Of a stretch of 64,000 nucleotides of DNA, positions 9,597-20,666 are shown piece by piece (the first letter of the stretch is position 1; the number at the start of each line of letters is the position of its first letter). The stretch is from Archaeoglobus sp. (GTDB lineage: Archaea > Halobacteriota > Archaeoglobi > Archaeoglobales > Archaeoglobaceae): positions 30,024 through 94,023 of the forward strand of contig JACDNU010000004.1 in NCBI GenBank assembly GCA_017656505.1. Direction: 5' to 3'. The notes under the pieces are model-generated. The model saw only the letters and a program-made list of their open reading frames with translations. It did not search any database and was not told the DNA's origin. The translations under genes were made by a program, and so were the position numbers.

Positions 9597-12500
9597 CTAA
9601 TAATTCCTGATCTCCTCGTGATACTCCTGGATGGATTTCACAGTCACACCATCCATTCCCGTCCTTCTCAGAGATTCTATCGCCTTAACAACAGCCAAAG
9701 CCCCTGAGATCGTTGTTATGTAAGGCACATTGTGGTCGACGGCAGCCCTCCTTATCAGAAAGCCCTCGGTTTTGCCCCTTTTGCCAGAGGGGGTGTTTAT
9801 TATAAAATCAATCCCCCGGTTAATTATCTCGTCTATGACATTCGGCCTTCCTTCGCTCACCTTCAGCGTTATCTCAGCGTTAACGCCGTGCTCCCTCAGA
9901 AAGCCAGCTGTTCCGGTGGTTGCGAGGATCTTGAATCCCATCCCCTCCAGCTTTTTCGCAATCGGTAGGACCTTCCTTCTGTCTTCCTCTTTCACGCTGA
10001 TGAAAACCGTCCCCTCTAGAGGCAATCGCATTCCAGCGGCGAGCTCTGCTTTATAGTAAGCGAGCCCAAAATCGTAGTCTATACCCATAACTTCTCCCGT
10101 TGCCTTCATCTCTGGCCCCAGAATCGGATCAACGCCGGGAAGTTTTATGAATGGGAAAACTGCCTCTTTAACTGCGACATGCTTTAAATCGAGAATTTCT
10201 TTAACACCAAGCTCTCTGAGCTTCTTACCCGTCATGAGCTTTGCAGCTATCTTTGCAAGTGGCACACCAGTTGCCTTGCTGACGAAGGGAACCGTTCTGC
10301 TGGCTCTCGGATTCGCCTCCAGAACGTAAACGACGTCATCCTTTATCGCGAACTGAATGTTTATCAGGCCTGTAACCTTCAAAGCGAGAGCCATTCTTCT
10401 CGTATAGTCTTTTATCGTCTCAATATGCTCCTCGCTCAGCGATATGGGCGGTAAAACGCAGGCAGAATCTCCGCTATGAATGCCAGCCTCCTCAACATGC
10501 TCCATTATCCCCCCGATAACAACTTCTTCCCCATCGCACAACGCATCGACTTCAACTTCGATCGCATCCTCCAGAAATTTGTCTATCAGCACTGGTTTCT
10601 CCTCGCTGACATCGAAGGCTTCAACGATGAAGCTGTTGAAAGTATCCTCATCGTAAACTATCATCATTGCCCTTCCGCCGAGCACGTAGGAAGGCCGGAC
10701 AAGCACTGGATAGCCTATCTTCTTCACTATCTCCCTCGCCTCCTCTATGCTGAAAGCTATGCCATTGGGCGGCTGGGGGATTCCAAGCCTCTCCAAAAGC
10801 TCGGAGAACCTCTCTCTGTCTTCTGCTATGTCTATCGAGTCGGGAGACGTGCCGAGAATTCTCACTCCAGCTTTCTCCAGCGGAACCGCTATGTTCAAAG
10901 GCGTTTGCCCGCCAAACTGAACCACAACGCCTTCAGGCTGCTCATTCTCGTAGATGTTAAGCACGTCCTCGAAGGTTATTGGCTCGAAGTACAGCCTGTC
11001 GGAGGTGTCGTAGTCTGTTGAAACTGTTTCGGGATTGTTGTTCACCATTATCGTTTCATAGCCATCCTCTTTCAAGCTGAAAACACCGTGCACGCAGGTG
11101 TAGTCGAACTCTATTCCTTGCCCTATCCTGTTCGGGCCGGAGCCGAGGATTATGATTTTCTTTCTGCTGGTTCGGACGGCTTCGTTCTCATCTTCATACG
11201 TTGAGTAGTAATAAGGAGTTTTAGCCTCAAATTCAGCCGCACAGGTGTCTACCATTTTGTAAACGGCCTTTATTCCGAGCTCCTTTCTTCTCTTCCTCAC
11301 CTCAAGCTCGCTCGTATTGAAGATGTGTGCAAGCTGAACATCTGAGAAACCCCACCTTTTTGCTTTCAAAATGTATTCGGCTGGAAGATCGTATATCGTA
11401 TACTTCTTCGCAAGCTTTTTCAGCTCATACTCAAAGTTGAGAATGTTTTTGATCTTCTGAATGAACCATTTGTCTATCCTCGTAAGCTTGGCTACCTCCT
11501 CAACGCTCAGACCTTTAGCAAGGGCATATCTGATGTAGAAAATCCTGCTCGGATGCGGGGAGGTGAGCCTCTTGATTATATGCTCCATCGTGGGATCTTT
11601 GTCCCTCCCATCGCTTCCTATTCCAAAGCGTCTGATTTCGAGACTCCTCAAAGCTTTTTGCAAAGCCTCCTCGAAGGTTCTGCCTATCGCCATAACCTCG
11701 CCCACGCTCTTCATCTGCGTTCCGAGCGTTGGATCGGCAGTCGGGAACTTGTCGAACGCGAACCTCGGGATTTTAACAACCACATAGTCTATAGTTGGCT
11801 CAAAGCTTGCTGGAGTCTCCTTCGTTATATCGTTGGGTATCTCGTCGAGGGTGTAACCGATTGCAAGCTTTGCAGCAATCTTTGCGATCGGAAATCCGGT
11901 TGCTTTGGAAGCCAAGGCTGAGGATCTGCTAACTCTCGGGTTCATCTCTATAGCAACAACCCTGCCATTGTCAGGATGAACGGCAAACTGGATGTTGCTT
12001 CCTCCCGTCTCGACTCCGATCTCTCTTATTATCTTTATCGCGGAATCTCTGAGGTACTGATATTCTACATCAGTCAAGGTTTGAGCCGGGGCAACGGTTA
12101 TGCTGTCACCCGTATGCACCCCCATCGGGTCGAAGTTCTCGATAGAGCATATTATCACAACATTGTCGGCCAAATCTCGCATAACTTCAAGCTCGTATTC
12201 CTTCCACCCAATAACTCCCTCTTCGATTAAGACTTGGTTTATGAGGGACATCTCGAGGCCTCTTTCAACGATATCCTTCAGCTCGGTTCTGTTGAAAGCA
12301 ATCCCGCCACCAGTCCCGCCCAGCGTGAATGCTGGTCTTACAACAACCGGGAAACCTATATCCTCGGCTATCGATATCGCCTCATCCAGATTGTTCGCAA
12401 CCTCGCTTTTGGGGACTTCTAAGCCAATCCTCTCCATGGAAGCTTTGAAGAGATCCCTGTCTTCAGCTTTCTTTATCGCGTCGAGCTTCGCCCCTATAAG

Positions 12501-12842
12501 TTCAACCTCATACTTGTCAAGGATCCCCATATCTCCAAGCTGAACTGCAACGTTCAGAGCTGTTTGCCCGCCAAGAGTCGGAAGCAAAGCATCCGGCAAC
12601 TCTTTTTCAATTATCTTCGCCACGAAGTCAGCTGTTATTGGCTCGATATACGTTCTGTCGGCCATCTCGGGATCGGTCATGATGGTTGCAGGATTCGAGT
12701 TCACTAAGACTACCTCATAGCCCTCCTCCCTCAATGCCTTGCATGCCTGACTGCCGGAATAGTCGAATTCCGCTGCTTGGCCAATAACTATCGGCCCGGA
12801 GCCTATCACCATTATCTTTCTTATATCCTCTCTCTTCGGCAT
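9597..12842 (-). CDS. carB: Carbamoyl-phosphate synthase large subunit
   Basis: 1081 aa, duplicated ATP-grasp halves, [35 protein letters not shown]. Confidence 0.98.
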   Translation of the reverse strand: MPKREDIRKIMVIGSGPIVIGQAAEFDYSGSQACKALREEGYEVVLVNSNPATIMTDPEMADRTYIEPITADFVAKIIEKELPDALLPTLGGQTALNVAVQLGDMGILDKYEVELIGAKLDAIKKAEDRDLFKASMERIGLEVPKSEVANNLDEAISIAEDIGFPVVVRPAFTLGGTGGGIAFNRTELKDIVERGLEMSLINQVLIEEGVIGWKEYELEVMRDLADNVVIICSIENFDPMGVHTGDSITVAPAQTLTDVEYQYLRDSAIKIIREIGVETGGSNIQFAVHPDNGRVVAIEMNPRVSRSSALASKATGFPIAKIAAKLAIGYTLDEIPNDITKETPASFEPTIDYVVVKIPRFAFDKFPTADPTLGTQMKSVGEVMAIGRTFEEALQKALRSLEIRRFGIGSDGRDKDPTMEHIIKRLTSPHPSRIFYIRYALAKGLSVEEVAKLTRIDKWFIQKIKNILNFEYELKKLAKKYTIYDLPAEYILKAKRWGFSDVQLAHIFNTSELEVRKRRKELGIKAVYKMVDTCAAEFEAKTPYYYSTYEDENEAVRTSRKKIIILGSGPNRIGQGIEFDYTCVHGVFSLKEDGYETIMVNNNPETVSTDYDTSDRLYFEPITFEDVLNIYENEQPEGVVVQFGGQTPLNIAVPLEKAGVRILGTSPDSIDIAEDRERFSELLERLGIPQPPNGIAFSIEEAREIVKKIGYPVLVRPSYVLGGRAMMIVYDEDTFNSFIVEAFDVSEEKPVLIDKFLEDAIEVEVDALCDGEEVVIGGIMEHVEEAGIHSGDSACVLPPISLSEEHIETIKDYTRRMALALKVTGLINIQFAIKDDVVYVLEANPRASRTVPFVSKATGVPLAKIAAKLMTGKKLRELGVKEILDLKHVAVKEAVFPFIKLPGVDPILGPEMKATGEVMGIDYDFGLAYYKAELAAGMRLPLEGTVFISVKEEDRRKVLPIAKKLEGMGFKILATTGTAGFLREHGVNAEITLKVSEGRPNVIDEIINRGIDFIINTPSGKRGKTEGFLIRRAAVDHNVPYITTISGALAVVKAIESLRRTGMDGVTVKSIQEYHEEIRNY

Positions 12843-12896
12843 GTTCTCTGCTCCATTTCCTTCTACTCTATTCGGTTCTATTCGTTTTACCTCTAT

Positions 12897-13979
12897 TCAG
12901 TACTCCTTCACCATTTTGCAAAACCTGTCGAAGAAGAAGTAGGTATCATGTGGGCCAGGGCCCGCTTCCGGATGATACTGAACGGTGATAAGGGGAATTT
13001 CCTTATGCCGCATTCCTTCAACCGTGCGATCGTTCAGATTTATCTGGGTAACCTCTAAGCCAGTTCCGTCTAAAGTTCTTTCATCGACAGCGAATCCATG
13101 ATTCTGGCTTGAGATGAAAACTCTGCCCGTTTCGAAATCCTTCACCGGCTGATTCGAGCCGCGATGCCCGAATTTCAACTTGAAGGTTTTTCCTCCTAAG
13201 GCTAAAGCAACAAGCTGATTTCCTAGGCATATTCCAGCCATCGGGAAGTCTCCAGCCAAAGTTTTTATTGTCTCGATCGTTGGTTTAACTCTTGCCGGAT
13301 CTCCCGGGCCGTTTGAGATGAAAACTCCGTCTGGATTCAGCTCCTTAATCTTTTCCGGAGGATAGTCGTATGGTACGAGCGTTACGTTCAGATTTCTTTT
13401 CAGAAGCTGTCTAACGATGCTCAGCTTTATCCCGCAATCAACCAACACAACTTCATATTTCCCCTTTTCAGCCTCCATCCTTTTCGGCTTCTTAACGCAA
13501 ACCTTGTCGACAAGATCGATTTCGGTGATTGAAGGTTGCTCAACCGCTCTCTTCAGCAGTTTCTCCCTGTCATAATCCCCTACTGCAAGAACCGCCTTCA
13601 TAGCTCCGTAGACCCTCGTTTTCTTGGTCAACGCTCTCGTGTCAACTCCTTCAATCCCCGGCACGTTGTATTCTTTCAGAAGCTCATCCAAGCTTTTCGT
13701 GTGTCTCCAGTTGCTGGGATCTCTGCAAAGCTCCCTTACAACGAACCCTTCAACCTTCACCCCATCGCTCTCGAAGTCCTCCTCGCATACTCCATAGTTA
13801 CCTATAAGCGGGTAGGTCATCATCAGAATCTGCCCAGCATAGCTGGGATCGGTTAAAGCCTCGACGTATCCAGTCATCGAGGTGTTGAAAACCAGCTCTC
13901 CTTCAGCATAGCTCTCTGCCCCGAAACCTTCTCCCTCCACAAGAGTTCCGTCCTCGATCGCTAAAGCTGCTCTTACCAT
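12897..13979 (-). CDS. carA: Carbamoyl-phosphate synthase small subunit
   Basis: Class I glutamine amidotransferase AGICLGNQLVALALGG; NTSMTGYVEALTDPSYAGQIL. Confidence 0.98.
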   Translation of the reverse strand: MVRAALAIEDGTLVEGEGFGAESYAEGELVFNTSMTGYVEALTDPSYAGQILMMTYPLIGNYGVCEEDFESDGVKVEGFVVRELCRDPSNWRHTKSLDELLKEYNVPGIEGVDTRALTKKTRVYGAMKAVLAVGDYDREKLLKRAVEQPSITEIDLVDKVCVKKPKRMEAEKGKYEVVLVDCGIKLSIVRQLLKRNLNVTLVPYDYPPEKIKELNPDGVFISNGPGDPARVKPTIETIKTLAGDFPMAGICLGNQLVALALGGKTFKLKFGHRGSNQPVKDFETGRVFISSQNHGFAVDERTLDGTGLEVTQINLNDRTVEGMRHKEIPLITVQYHPEAGPGPHDTYFFFDRFCKMVKEY

Positions 13980-13988
13980 TTTGATCCC

Positions 13989-15008
13989 CTATCTGTTGCT
14001 GTCCCTCATCAAATCCTTCAGCTCCTTCACGACCTCCCTCAAACTCGGCACGTCGAAGAATTTCTTGCCGATAACTTCATTCGCGAACGCCTGATACATC
14101 CTTGCAACCCCATCTCTAAGCTCTTCTGGCAGATTAGGTGGCCTTCCAAGTATTTTCCTCCAGTTTTCAACGCCTTTGGTGACCCTCAATCTTTTGTACC
14201 AGTAAGTTTTTCGGTAATGCCGTCTGAGAATCTCCTTGCTCAGCTGAAATCCGTTCATGCTGAACCTACATTCATCCAGAGTTCCAACAGCATCTACTAA
14301 GGTGAGTTCTCCCTTCTCATTGACAGCAAACTCTACCTTCCCATCCTCGTTTCTAACCCCTATCTCCGATACCCTTGCGGTAATAAGCTCGTTGATCTCC
14401 TTGGTTGTTTTTACAAGTTCCTCGAATTTATCTCCCAAACCCGATATCTTCTTTGCCTCCTCAACGCTGAGATATCTGTCCCCGTCTTCGAGCTTCGTGC
14501 TGAAATCGATGAGGGGTTTTTCGAGCATCATGCCTGGAGTTGGGTAGTCTTTCAATCCCAGATCTTCCAGCCTTAGCTCTCCCCTCTCGAGTCTTGAGAA
14601 AACGCTCGATCCCTCGGGCAGGAAATTTCTGTAGATCACTTCCAACGGCACGAGGTAGTTAACCATCCCTTCCTTGAATTTTGAGTAATCGTAACCGTTT
14701 TTCTTTACCGGCTTAATAACTCTGAAAAGTCTCACCTGCATCTCGTTAACCGGCTTTTCGATCTCATCCAGCTTTCTTACCTTCCCATCCTCTACAAGCC
14801 CGAGATAGTGAGTTTTGATTCCCTTTTTCTCCAATTCTTCGAAAAAGTAAGCTGAAGTTAGGCATAGAGATGAGCCCTTGTTCTCTATTTTATCCGGCAT
14901 TTCTCCGTAGTCAAAAACCGAATATCGATTTGAAAAAAAGAAAATCCCCGTTCCAGCCTTTTTTGCCGTTGGTTTCTTTAATATGGTTAAATCCTTAACG
15001 CTACCCAT
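13989..15008 (-). CDS. purC: Phosphoribosylaminoimidazole-succinocarboxamide synthase (SAICAR synthetase)
   Basis: FFFSNRYSVFDYGEMPDKIENKGSSLCLTSAYFFEELEKKGIKTHY. Confidence 0.88.
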   Translation of the reverse strand: MGSVKDLTILKKPTAKKAGTGIFFFSNRYSVFDYGEMPDKIENKGSSLCLTSAYFFEELEKKGIKTHYLGLVEDGKVRKLDEIEKPVNEMQVRLFRVIKPVKKNGYDYSKFKEGMVNYLVPLEVIYRNFLPEGSSVFSRLERGELRLEDLGLKDYPTPGMMLEKPLIDFSTKLEDGDRYLSVEEAKKISGLGDKFEELVKTTKEINELITARVSEIGVRNEDGKVEFAVNEKGELTLVDAVGTLDECRFSMNGFQLSKEILRRHYRKTYWYKRLRVTKGVENWRKILGRPPNLPEELRDGVARMYQAFANEVIGKKFFDVPSLREVVKELKDLMRDSNR

Positions 15009-15127
15009 TCACATTCTTTCTTGGTGGATTGCTTAATAAATTTTCCTTATGGGTTGGAGTACCTTGGTTAACGTTCTGTAATTTTACATTTCTACCAACA
15101 TTCTATTCAAAAACCTCCTATTCGAGC

Positions 15128-15574
15128 CTATTCAAGAACCTCTCCCCTCTTTTCTTCCTGATATTCTTCTATCGCTTTCCGAAGGTTTTCGTCCTTTAAA
15201 GCGAAAATCTTCGCCACAGCCAAAGCAGCGTTTTCTGCTTCGAGAACAACCATCGGAGCAACTCCTGATGGCATCCTCAATGAAGATAAAACATCCATTC
15301 CAGCAAACTTTTCGCTGTAGGGGGGACATGCTATTACCGGTTTAGTCGTATTGGCATCAACCATCCCACTTAGGGCGTTACTTCTTCCAGCGACTGTTAC
15401 ATAAACGACATCCTCACCCTCAAACTCTTTGATGATCTCAAGAACCCTTAAAGGAGTTTTGTGGGCCGAGGCAACTTGCAGCTCAGAATTTATTCCAAAT
15501 CGATCGAGATAACCAGAAATTTTTCTGCTAAATTCCATGTCTTTCTTAGAACCCATAATGATGACAGCCTTCAT
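15128..15574 (-). CDS. purE: N5-CAIR mutase / AIR carboxylase PurE
   Basis: IIMGSKKDMEFSRKI... VASAHKTPLRV... VAGRSNALSGMVDANTTKPVIACPP. Confidence 0.93.
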   Translation of the reverse strand: MKAVIIMGSKKDMEFSRKISGYLDRFGINSELQVASAHKTPLRVLEIIKEFEGEDVVYVTVAGRSNALSGMVDANTTKPVIACPPYSEKFAGMDVLSSLRMPSGVAPMVVLEAENAALAVAKIFALKDENLRKAIEEYQEEKRGEVLE

Positions 15575-15717
15575 GTTCGTTGGTGGGTGGCTTTAAACAA
15601 AACCCTTTCGTATTTTTGTCTTCTTACGATCTTTCTATGATCATTACAATTATTACCAGAGGGAAAATTTTATATAGGATCGTTTGCAGATTTTAGACTA
15701 TGAGAATAAGTATAATA

Positions 15718-15891
15718 ATGAGCAAAATGGAAGACATGCTTATGAAGATACATGCTGGAGAGATACCTAGAGAAAATCGCGAACTGCTTGAAGTACTAAT
15801 CCTCAGCGGGTTAGTGAAGAAAGAGAACAACCATTATGAGGTAACCGAAAAAGGACTTGAATTCTTGGACAAACCACTTGTTGAGGCCTAG
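15718..15891 (+). CDS. Small winged-helix-like hypothetical protein
   Basis: MSKMEDMLMKIHAGEIPRENRELLEVLILSGLVKKENNHYEVTEKGLEFL; start uncertain (15700 or 15718). Confidence 0.6.
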   Translation: MSKMEDMLMKIHAGEIPRENRELLEVLILSGLVKKENNHYEVTEKGLEFLDKPLVEA

Positions 15892-16003
15892 TATGCCTTA
15901 GTATGCCATACCAAATTCTCTCCAGCTAGTTGATTATTCTTTTCTTATCTAGTTATTCCTCTCATCCAAACCTTTTTAAACTATATTGAATATATATTCA
16001 CTA

Positions 16004-16486
16004 ATGCCAAGACGGAAGAAGAGGAGGTGGGTTTTTCTCGACCTCTATGAACGAGGGGTTGGGGGTAATGTTGAGATCAGCTTTGATGAGCTTGAAGCTT
16101 TGAGACTTGCTGATATTGAAGGCTTTAATCAGAATGAGGCTGCAAAGCTAATGGGAATCTCCCAACCAACCTTTCATAGAATTTTAAAAGAGGCGAGAAG
16201 AAAAGCCGGATTGACAATTCTTTACGGTATGGGATATAAATTAAAGGGAGGTGATCACATTATGAGGAGATTCAAGTGCTACGATTGCGGTTACGAGTGG
16301 GAAGAACCTTTTGGGACGGGGAGGCCTGAGACATGCCCCAAGTGCGGAAGTGCTAACATCCACAGGATGGATCCAGGTAGAGGCAGGGGCAAAGGAGGCC
16401 GAGGAGGCCGAGGAGGAAGCGGAAGAGGAAGTGGAGGAGCAGGCAGAGCAGGAAAAGGTGCAGGCAGAGGAATGGGTAGAGGGTGA
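16004..16486 (+). CDS. DUF134-family HTH protein with C-terminal zinc ribbon and Gly/Arg-rich tail
   Basis: MPRRKKRRWVFLDL...[40 protein letters not shown]...CPKCG; GRGRGKGGRGGRGGSGRGSGG. Confidence 0.88.
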   Translation: MPRRKKRRWVFLDLYERGVGGNVEISFDELEALRLADIEGFNQNEAAKLMGISQPTFHRILKEARRKAGLTILYGMGYKLKGGDHIMRRFKCYDCGYEWEEPFGTGRPETCPKCGSANIHRMDPGRGRGKGGRGGRGGSGRGSGGAGRAGKGAGRGMGRG

Positions 16487-16494
16487 TCCCTTAG

Positions 16495-17691
16495 ATGGAT
16501 TCTGCCCTGAGAGTAAGCAAAGTTTCAGCCTTTGTAAACCTTCTCCTCACCCTTTTTAAGGGTGTGGCTGGCGTATCTGTAGGAAGCACGGCCTTGATAG
16601 CTGATGCTATTCACTCCCTAATCGACGTTTTTGGTTCGGTTTTTGTTTGGCTCGGGATTCGTATTTCTGAAAAACCAGCTGATGAAACGCATCCTTACGG
16701 CCATTTCAAAGCTGAAAGCCTTGCAGAACTGGCTGTTGGTATAATAATCATTCTATCTTCATTTTTTATTATTTATGAAGCTTTGAAGGAGCTGATAGCA
16801 TTTAAGGCTCCTGAGTTTGAATACTATGCTTTGGGGGTTGCCGCGATAGCAACAGTAACGAACGAATTGCTTGCCCGGTATAAGATTTCTGCTGGAAAAA
16901 AGTTCAAGTCTTCCGCTTTGATAGCTGAAGGGAAACACTCAAGAGTTGACGTTCTTGCATCCTTTGCAGTCTTTCTCGGTTTTATTTTCGTGAAAATAGG
17001 GTATTGGTGGGCTGACGGGCTGGTAGCAATAATCATATCGGTAATAATTCTGCAAATTGGGTTTGGCATTCTTAAGGATTCTACAGATACACTTATGGAT
17101 AAGGTTGACGAACAGCTTGATCTCCAAATTTCTGAAATAGTGAGCCGAATCGAAGGAGTTGAGAAGGTTGAGCTTATAGCCTCCCGGGGAACTTGGAGGG
17201 CAAAGATAATCGAAGTTCATTTCTGCATTAAACCAGGTTTGCCAAGTGATATCATCGATTTAATACAGAAAGAAATAGAGGAAAGGATTAAGTCCAGTTT
17301 TCACGAGGTCGTATCTGTAATCCCTGTAGTGAAGGTTTTGAGAGAGAAAGTTGTCCTTGCGATTCCGACGGATGATAAAGGCAGGGTTAAGAACGACATC
17401 AGTTCAGAATTTTTTACGATAGTTGAATTTGATGGAGAAGTAGAAAAGAAGGTAATCGAAAATCCTTATGCACATGCAGAAAAGAAGAAGGGCTTTTTAA
17501 TTTCTGAACTTCTGGAGAAACATGGTGTGACTGCTGTGGTGGCGAAGAAGATAGGGGAGGGGGCAAGAGCCCATCTCAGGAGCAAGGGCATAAATGTTCT
17601 CAACTTAGAGGGAAACACGGTTGAGGAAGTGGAGAAGAGGGCAAGGGAACTTATCAAGGGAAGCTCGTCAGAAAGTGTGGGTGAAGTATAG
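16495..17691 (+). CDS. Cation diffusion facilitator transporter fused to a NifX/NafY-like domain
   Basis: CDF core (GSTALIADAIHSLIDVFGSVFVWLG; DETHPYGHFKAE) followed by VVLAIPTDDKGRV...FTIVEFD...GVTAVVAKKIGEGARAHLRSKGINVL. Confidence 0.88.
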   Translation: MDSALRVSKVSAFVNLLLTLFKGVAGVSVGSTALIADAIHSLIDVFGSVFVWLGIRISEKPADETHPYGHFKAESLAELAVGIIIILSSFFIIYEALKELIAFKAPEFEYYALGVAAIATVTNELLARYKISAGKKFKSSALIAEGKHSRVDVLASFAVFLGFIFVKIGYWWADGLVAIIISVIILQIGFGILKDSTDTLMDKVDEQLDLQISEIVSRIEGVEKVELIASRGTWRAKIIEVHFCIKPGLPSDIIDLIQKEIEERIKSSFHEVVSVIPVVKVLREKVVLAIPTDDKGRVKNDISSEFFTIVEFDGEVEKKVIENPYAHAEKKKGFLISELLEKHGVTAVVAKKIGEGARAHLRSKGINVLNLEGNTVEEVEKRARELIKGSSSESVGEV

Positions 17692-17823
17692 CAGTCAAAG
17701 AGTTAGTCAAAGAGTTAGTCTGTTAAAAGTTAAGCATACGGCCTCGGAAATTCAACCTACTGATGTGAAGAAAAAGATTTAAATTGTTGTAGCTCTGCAT
17801 TTAACTCGGCAAAGGTGAAATAT

Positions 17824-18090
17824 ATGGAAATTGACGATTCAATATTTGAACTAATCGATGAAGAAGAAGAGGAATCAGATGACGATACAAAGCTTGCTGA
17901 AATTTACAGACTTGCAGTCAGGTTAATAAGATTGCTCGATAGCGTTAAAAGTCAGGAACTCAAAGAAGGAGCGTCTTTAATGCTTATTAGGGAGATTCTA
18001 AATGATGACCCCCTCCTCATGGGTCTTGCTTCAAAAATGATTCAGGATCTGAGCTTTGGCCTTACAGAAGATGAAAACTACGTTTCTTGA
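17824..18090 (+). CDS. Small acidic hypothetical protein
   Basis: MEIDDSIFELIDEEEEESDDDTKLAEIYRLAVRLIRLLDSVKS... Confidence 0.55.
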   Translation: MEIDDSIFELIDEEEEESDDDTKLAEIYRLAVRLIRLLDSVKSQELKEGASLMLIREILNDDPLLMGLASKMIQDLSFGLTEDENYVS

Positions 18091-18154
18091 GTTTTGTTTT
18101 GAAGTTTCGTTAGCTGTTATTAGAATTAAAAGTAAAAATAGTAAATAGTGTAAT

Positions 18155-19075
18155 TTAAGCAAAAGCTTTCTCGAAGAATGGCACAACCTGCTTCTTCCTG
18201 CTCATCACGCCCGGTAGCCAAACAGACTTACCCTCTAGTTTCTTTCCAAATGCCCTTTCCACAACAGCTGGATCGTCTGTTACTGAGAGCAGCTCTGTTC
18301 CTTCCTGGATTATGTCAGTCAGCATAAGAAAGATGCTGTGATAGCCACCTTCCTCCTTAACCTTCTTCATCTCCTCATAGAGCGGATCTTTGAACTCGTC
18401 CAGCAAAGAGAGAGAAACAACCTCAATCTGCCCAATTCCAACCTTGTTTCCAGACATGTTGAAGTCCTTGAAGTCTCTGAAGAGAAGCTCTTTTGGCTCC
18501 TTTCCAGCAAGATCTGATTTCTGCTTGAACATCTCCATTCCCAATTCCTGAACATCATCAACGCCGGCAATCTTCGCAAGCTCCTCCACGGCTTTCCTGT
18601 CAGCATCGGTTGTCGTAGCGGATTTCAGGATTACGGTATCGCTTAGAACGGATGCGAGCAGGATTCCTGCTATTTCTTTTGGTATTTCAACTCCATTATC
18701 TTCGTAAAGCTTCTTTACAACTGTCGCTGTCGATCCAACGGGCATGTTGAGATAGAATATCGGATTTGGGGTTGTGATGTCTCCTATCTTGTGATGGTCG
18801 ATTATCTCGAGAATCTCGGCCTTGTCAATGTTGTCGAGAGTTTGCCCAACCTCGCTATGATCGACCAAAATTACCTGCTTCCCTGTTCCATCAGTAAGAA
18901 GTTCTGGTTCGGAAAAACCGAATTTCTCCAAAACGAATTTTGTCTCTGGATTGAGCTCTCCCTGCCTTGCCGGAATCGCATCAACGCCCAGTTTCTTTTT
19001 AAGCTCGGCATATGCAATTGCTGAGCATACCGAATCTGTATCCGGGCTTTTATGACCAACTACATAAACCGCCAT
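18155..19075 (-). CDS. ppaC: Manganese-dependent inorganic pyrophosphatase (DHH family)
   Basis: VVGHKSPDTDSVCSAIAYAEL; LVDHSEVGQ; EIIDHHKIGD. Confidence 0.95.
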   Translation of the reverse strand: MAVYVVGHKSPDTDSVCSAIAYAELKKKLGVDAIPARQGELNPETKFVLEKFGFSEPELLTDGTGKQVILVDHSEVGQTLDNIDKAEILEIIDHHKIGDITTPNPIFYLNMPVGSTATVVKKLYEDNGVEIPKEIAGILLASVLSDTVILKSATTTDADRKAVEELAKIAGVDDVQELGMEMFKQKSDLAGKEPKELLFRDFKDFNMSGNKVGIGQIEVVSLSLLDEFKDPLYEEMKKVKEEGGYHSIFLMLTDIIQEGTELLSVTDDPAVVERAFGKKLEGKSVWLPGVMSRKKQVVPFFEKAFA

Positions 19076-19185
19076 GAGAAGAAGTTTAAAAACAAGCTAA
19101 TAACTTTTTCTGTTTTCAATTTTTTTAATTTTTTCAAATCCCGCTTTGGACAATTTAAAACTATTTTTCGTGATTTTTAGGTGTG

Positions 19186-19860
19186 TCAGTCGTAGATGAC
19201 CTTCCACCTCGTGTATAGTCCGCTTCCGAGCTTTTGGAAGTTTAGCAACTCGAGTTGGAGAGGGGGATCGAAGGAGCGGCCGTCAACTATTGTCGGAGAA
19301 TTTTCTCCACCAATGATGATGCTTCCGAAATAGATATTCAGCTCATCAACGAGCTTTTCCTTGAGCATCGAGCTTATCAGAGTCCCTCCTCCCTCAACCA
19401 TAAGCCTTTCAACACCCATCTCGTAGAGGTAGTGGGAAAGCTCCCTCAAATCAACCCTTTCCTCTCCAAAAATCTCGATTTTCGCTCTTTCCGAGAGCTG
19501 AAGTCTTCTATCCTTGGCCGAAAGCTCTGTTGTAGCAATGAGAGTCTCAGCCTCACCATCTAGTACCTTCGCATTCACGGGAGTTCTTAGCTTGCTGTCC
19601 ACAACAACCCTTAATGGATTTGCGGCCTTGCCGTTTCTGAATCGCTCGATTTTCAGTCCCTCATGCTTTATTGTAAGCGAAGGATCGTCGGAAAGAACTG
19701 TTCCAATTCCAACCATTATCGCGTCTGAAAAAGCCCTGAGCCTGTCAACCCTCATGAAGTCCTCTTTACTTGAAATCCTAACCTGCCTCCTGCTTTCATC
19801 ACTTATCTTTCCATCGACACTTGCTGCCACATTTACGAAAGTGAAGGGACGGGAAAGCAT
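19186..19860 (-). CDS. 2,5-diamino-6-(ribosylamino)-4(3H)-pyrimidinone 5'-phosphate reductase
   Basis: RibD-C/DHFR-like: RPFTFVNVAASVDGKIS...DAIMVGIGTVLSDDPSLT...RLMVEGGGTLISSML. Confidence 0.87.
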   Translation of the reverse strand: MLSRPFTFVNVAASVDGKISDESRRQVRISSKEDFMRVDRLRAFSDAIMVGIGTVLSDDPSLTIKHEGLKIERFRNGKAANPLRVVVDSKLRTPVNAKVLDGEAETLIATTELSAKDRRLQLSERAKIEIFGEERVDLRELSHYLYEMGVERLMVEGGGTLISSMLKEKLVDELNIYFGSIIIGGENSPTIVDGRSFDPPLQLELLNFQKLGSGLYTRWKVIYD

Positions 19861-19878
19861 TAAACCACCATTTCAGTT

Positions 19879-20562
19879 TCATTCCTTCAACAACTTTTCA
19901 AGTCTTTTCTTTGCTTCTTTTACCCTCTTATTGTCCTTCCCGGAGAACTTTACGATAACGTATCCCGGCTTTGGATACGACCCGATCTCTACATCCTTAA
20001 ACTCCTCAACTACCGAATTGAGCTGCTTTAGAATCTTCTCCTCGTATCCCTCAATCCTAAGACTCTCCTCGAAGTAGCGCTCCTTAGAGAATTTCTTTAG
20101 GATTTTCTCAAATGTATCTTCCATCTCCACAGGTACACCAGGCATTACGGCTACATTTCTCACTATGAAGGCTGGTGCAGCTCCTCTATCATTCGGAATG
20201 ACTTCTGATCCTTCAGGCATAGAAGCGACCTTCCTTATCGCCTCCTCGTTCCTTGTTAATCTTCTGAGCATAGAAGCTGCGACTTCATTCAGCTCCAGTT
20301 TTAAGCCAAAAGCTTTGGCAATCCCCTCGGCGGTAACATCGTCATGAGTTGCCCCCAATCCACCTGTTACAAGTACGAAATCAGCCTTCTTGCTCGCTTT
20401 AGAAACTTCTTCTGCAATCTCTGCAACATCGTCGGGAACGACGATAATCCTCTTAACCCTATGGCCCATATGAACGAGCTTTTTTGCCATATAAGCAGCG
20501 TTCGAGTTCGCTATGTCTCCGCTGAGGAGTTCGTTGCCCACTGAGATGATTATAAAATCCAT
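19879..20562 (-). CDS. CinA/MoaB-like molybdopterin-binding-domain protein
   Basis: IISVGNELLSGDIANSNAAYMAKKL...LVTGGLGATHDDVTAEGIAKAF. Confidence 0.9.
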   Translation of the reverse strand: MDFIIISVGNELLSGDIANSNAAYMAKKLVHMGHRVKRIIVVPDDVAEIAEEVSKASKKADFVLVTGGLGATHDDVTAEGIAKAFGLKLELNEVAASMLRRLTRNEEAIRKVASMPEGSEVIPNDRGAAPAFIVRNVAVMPGVPVEMEDTFEKILKKFSKERYFEESLRIEGYEEKILKQLNSVVEEFKDVEIGSYPKPGYVIVKFSGKDNKRVKEAKKRLEKLLKE

Positions 20563-20666
20563 AAGAAAAATAGTTTAAGGAGAAGAAAAAATTTGCGAAT
20601 TTCCCGCTGCAAGATGGAAAAATTTAAATTAGCTCGTGCATAGGCTGGGAGGGAGGATGATCATTT

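Noticed and set aside
9730-12543. Many plus-strand ORFs (60-181 aa) antisense to carB, including 181 aa at 10476-11021
   Set aside because: Fully inside a strongly supported carB; low-complexity translations consistent with a codon-bias shadow.
16311-16559. Alternative-frame 82-aa ORF in the Gly/Arg tail region
   Set aside because: Glu/Ala-rich artefact of GGA/GGC repeats read in another frame.
19514-20077. 187-aa plus-strand ORF over ribD-like and cinA-like genes
   Set aside because: Spans the junction of two supported minus-strand genes; no recognisable domain.
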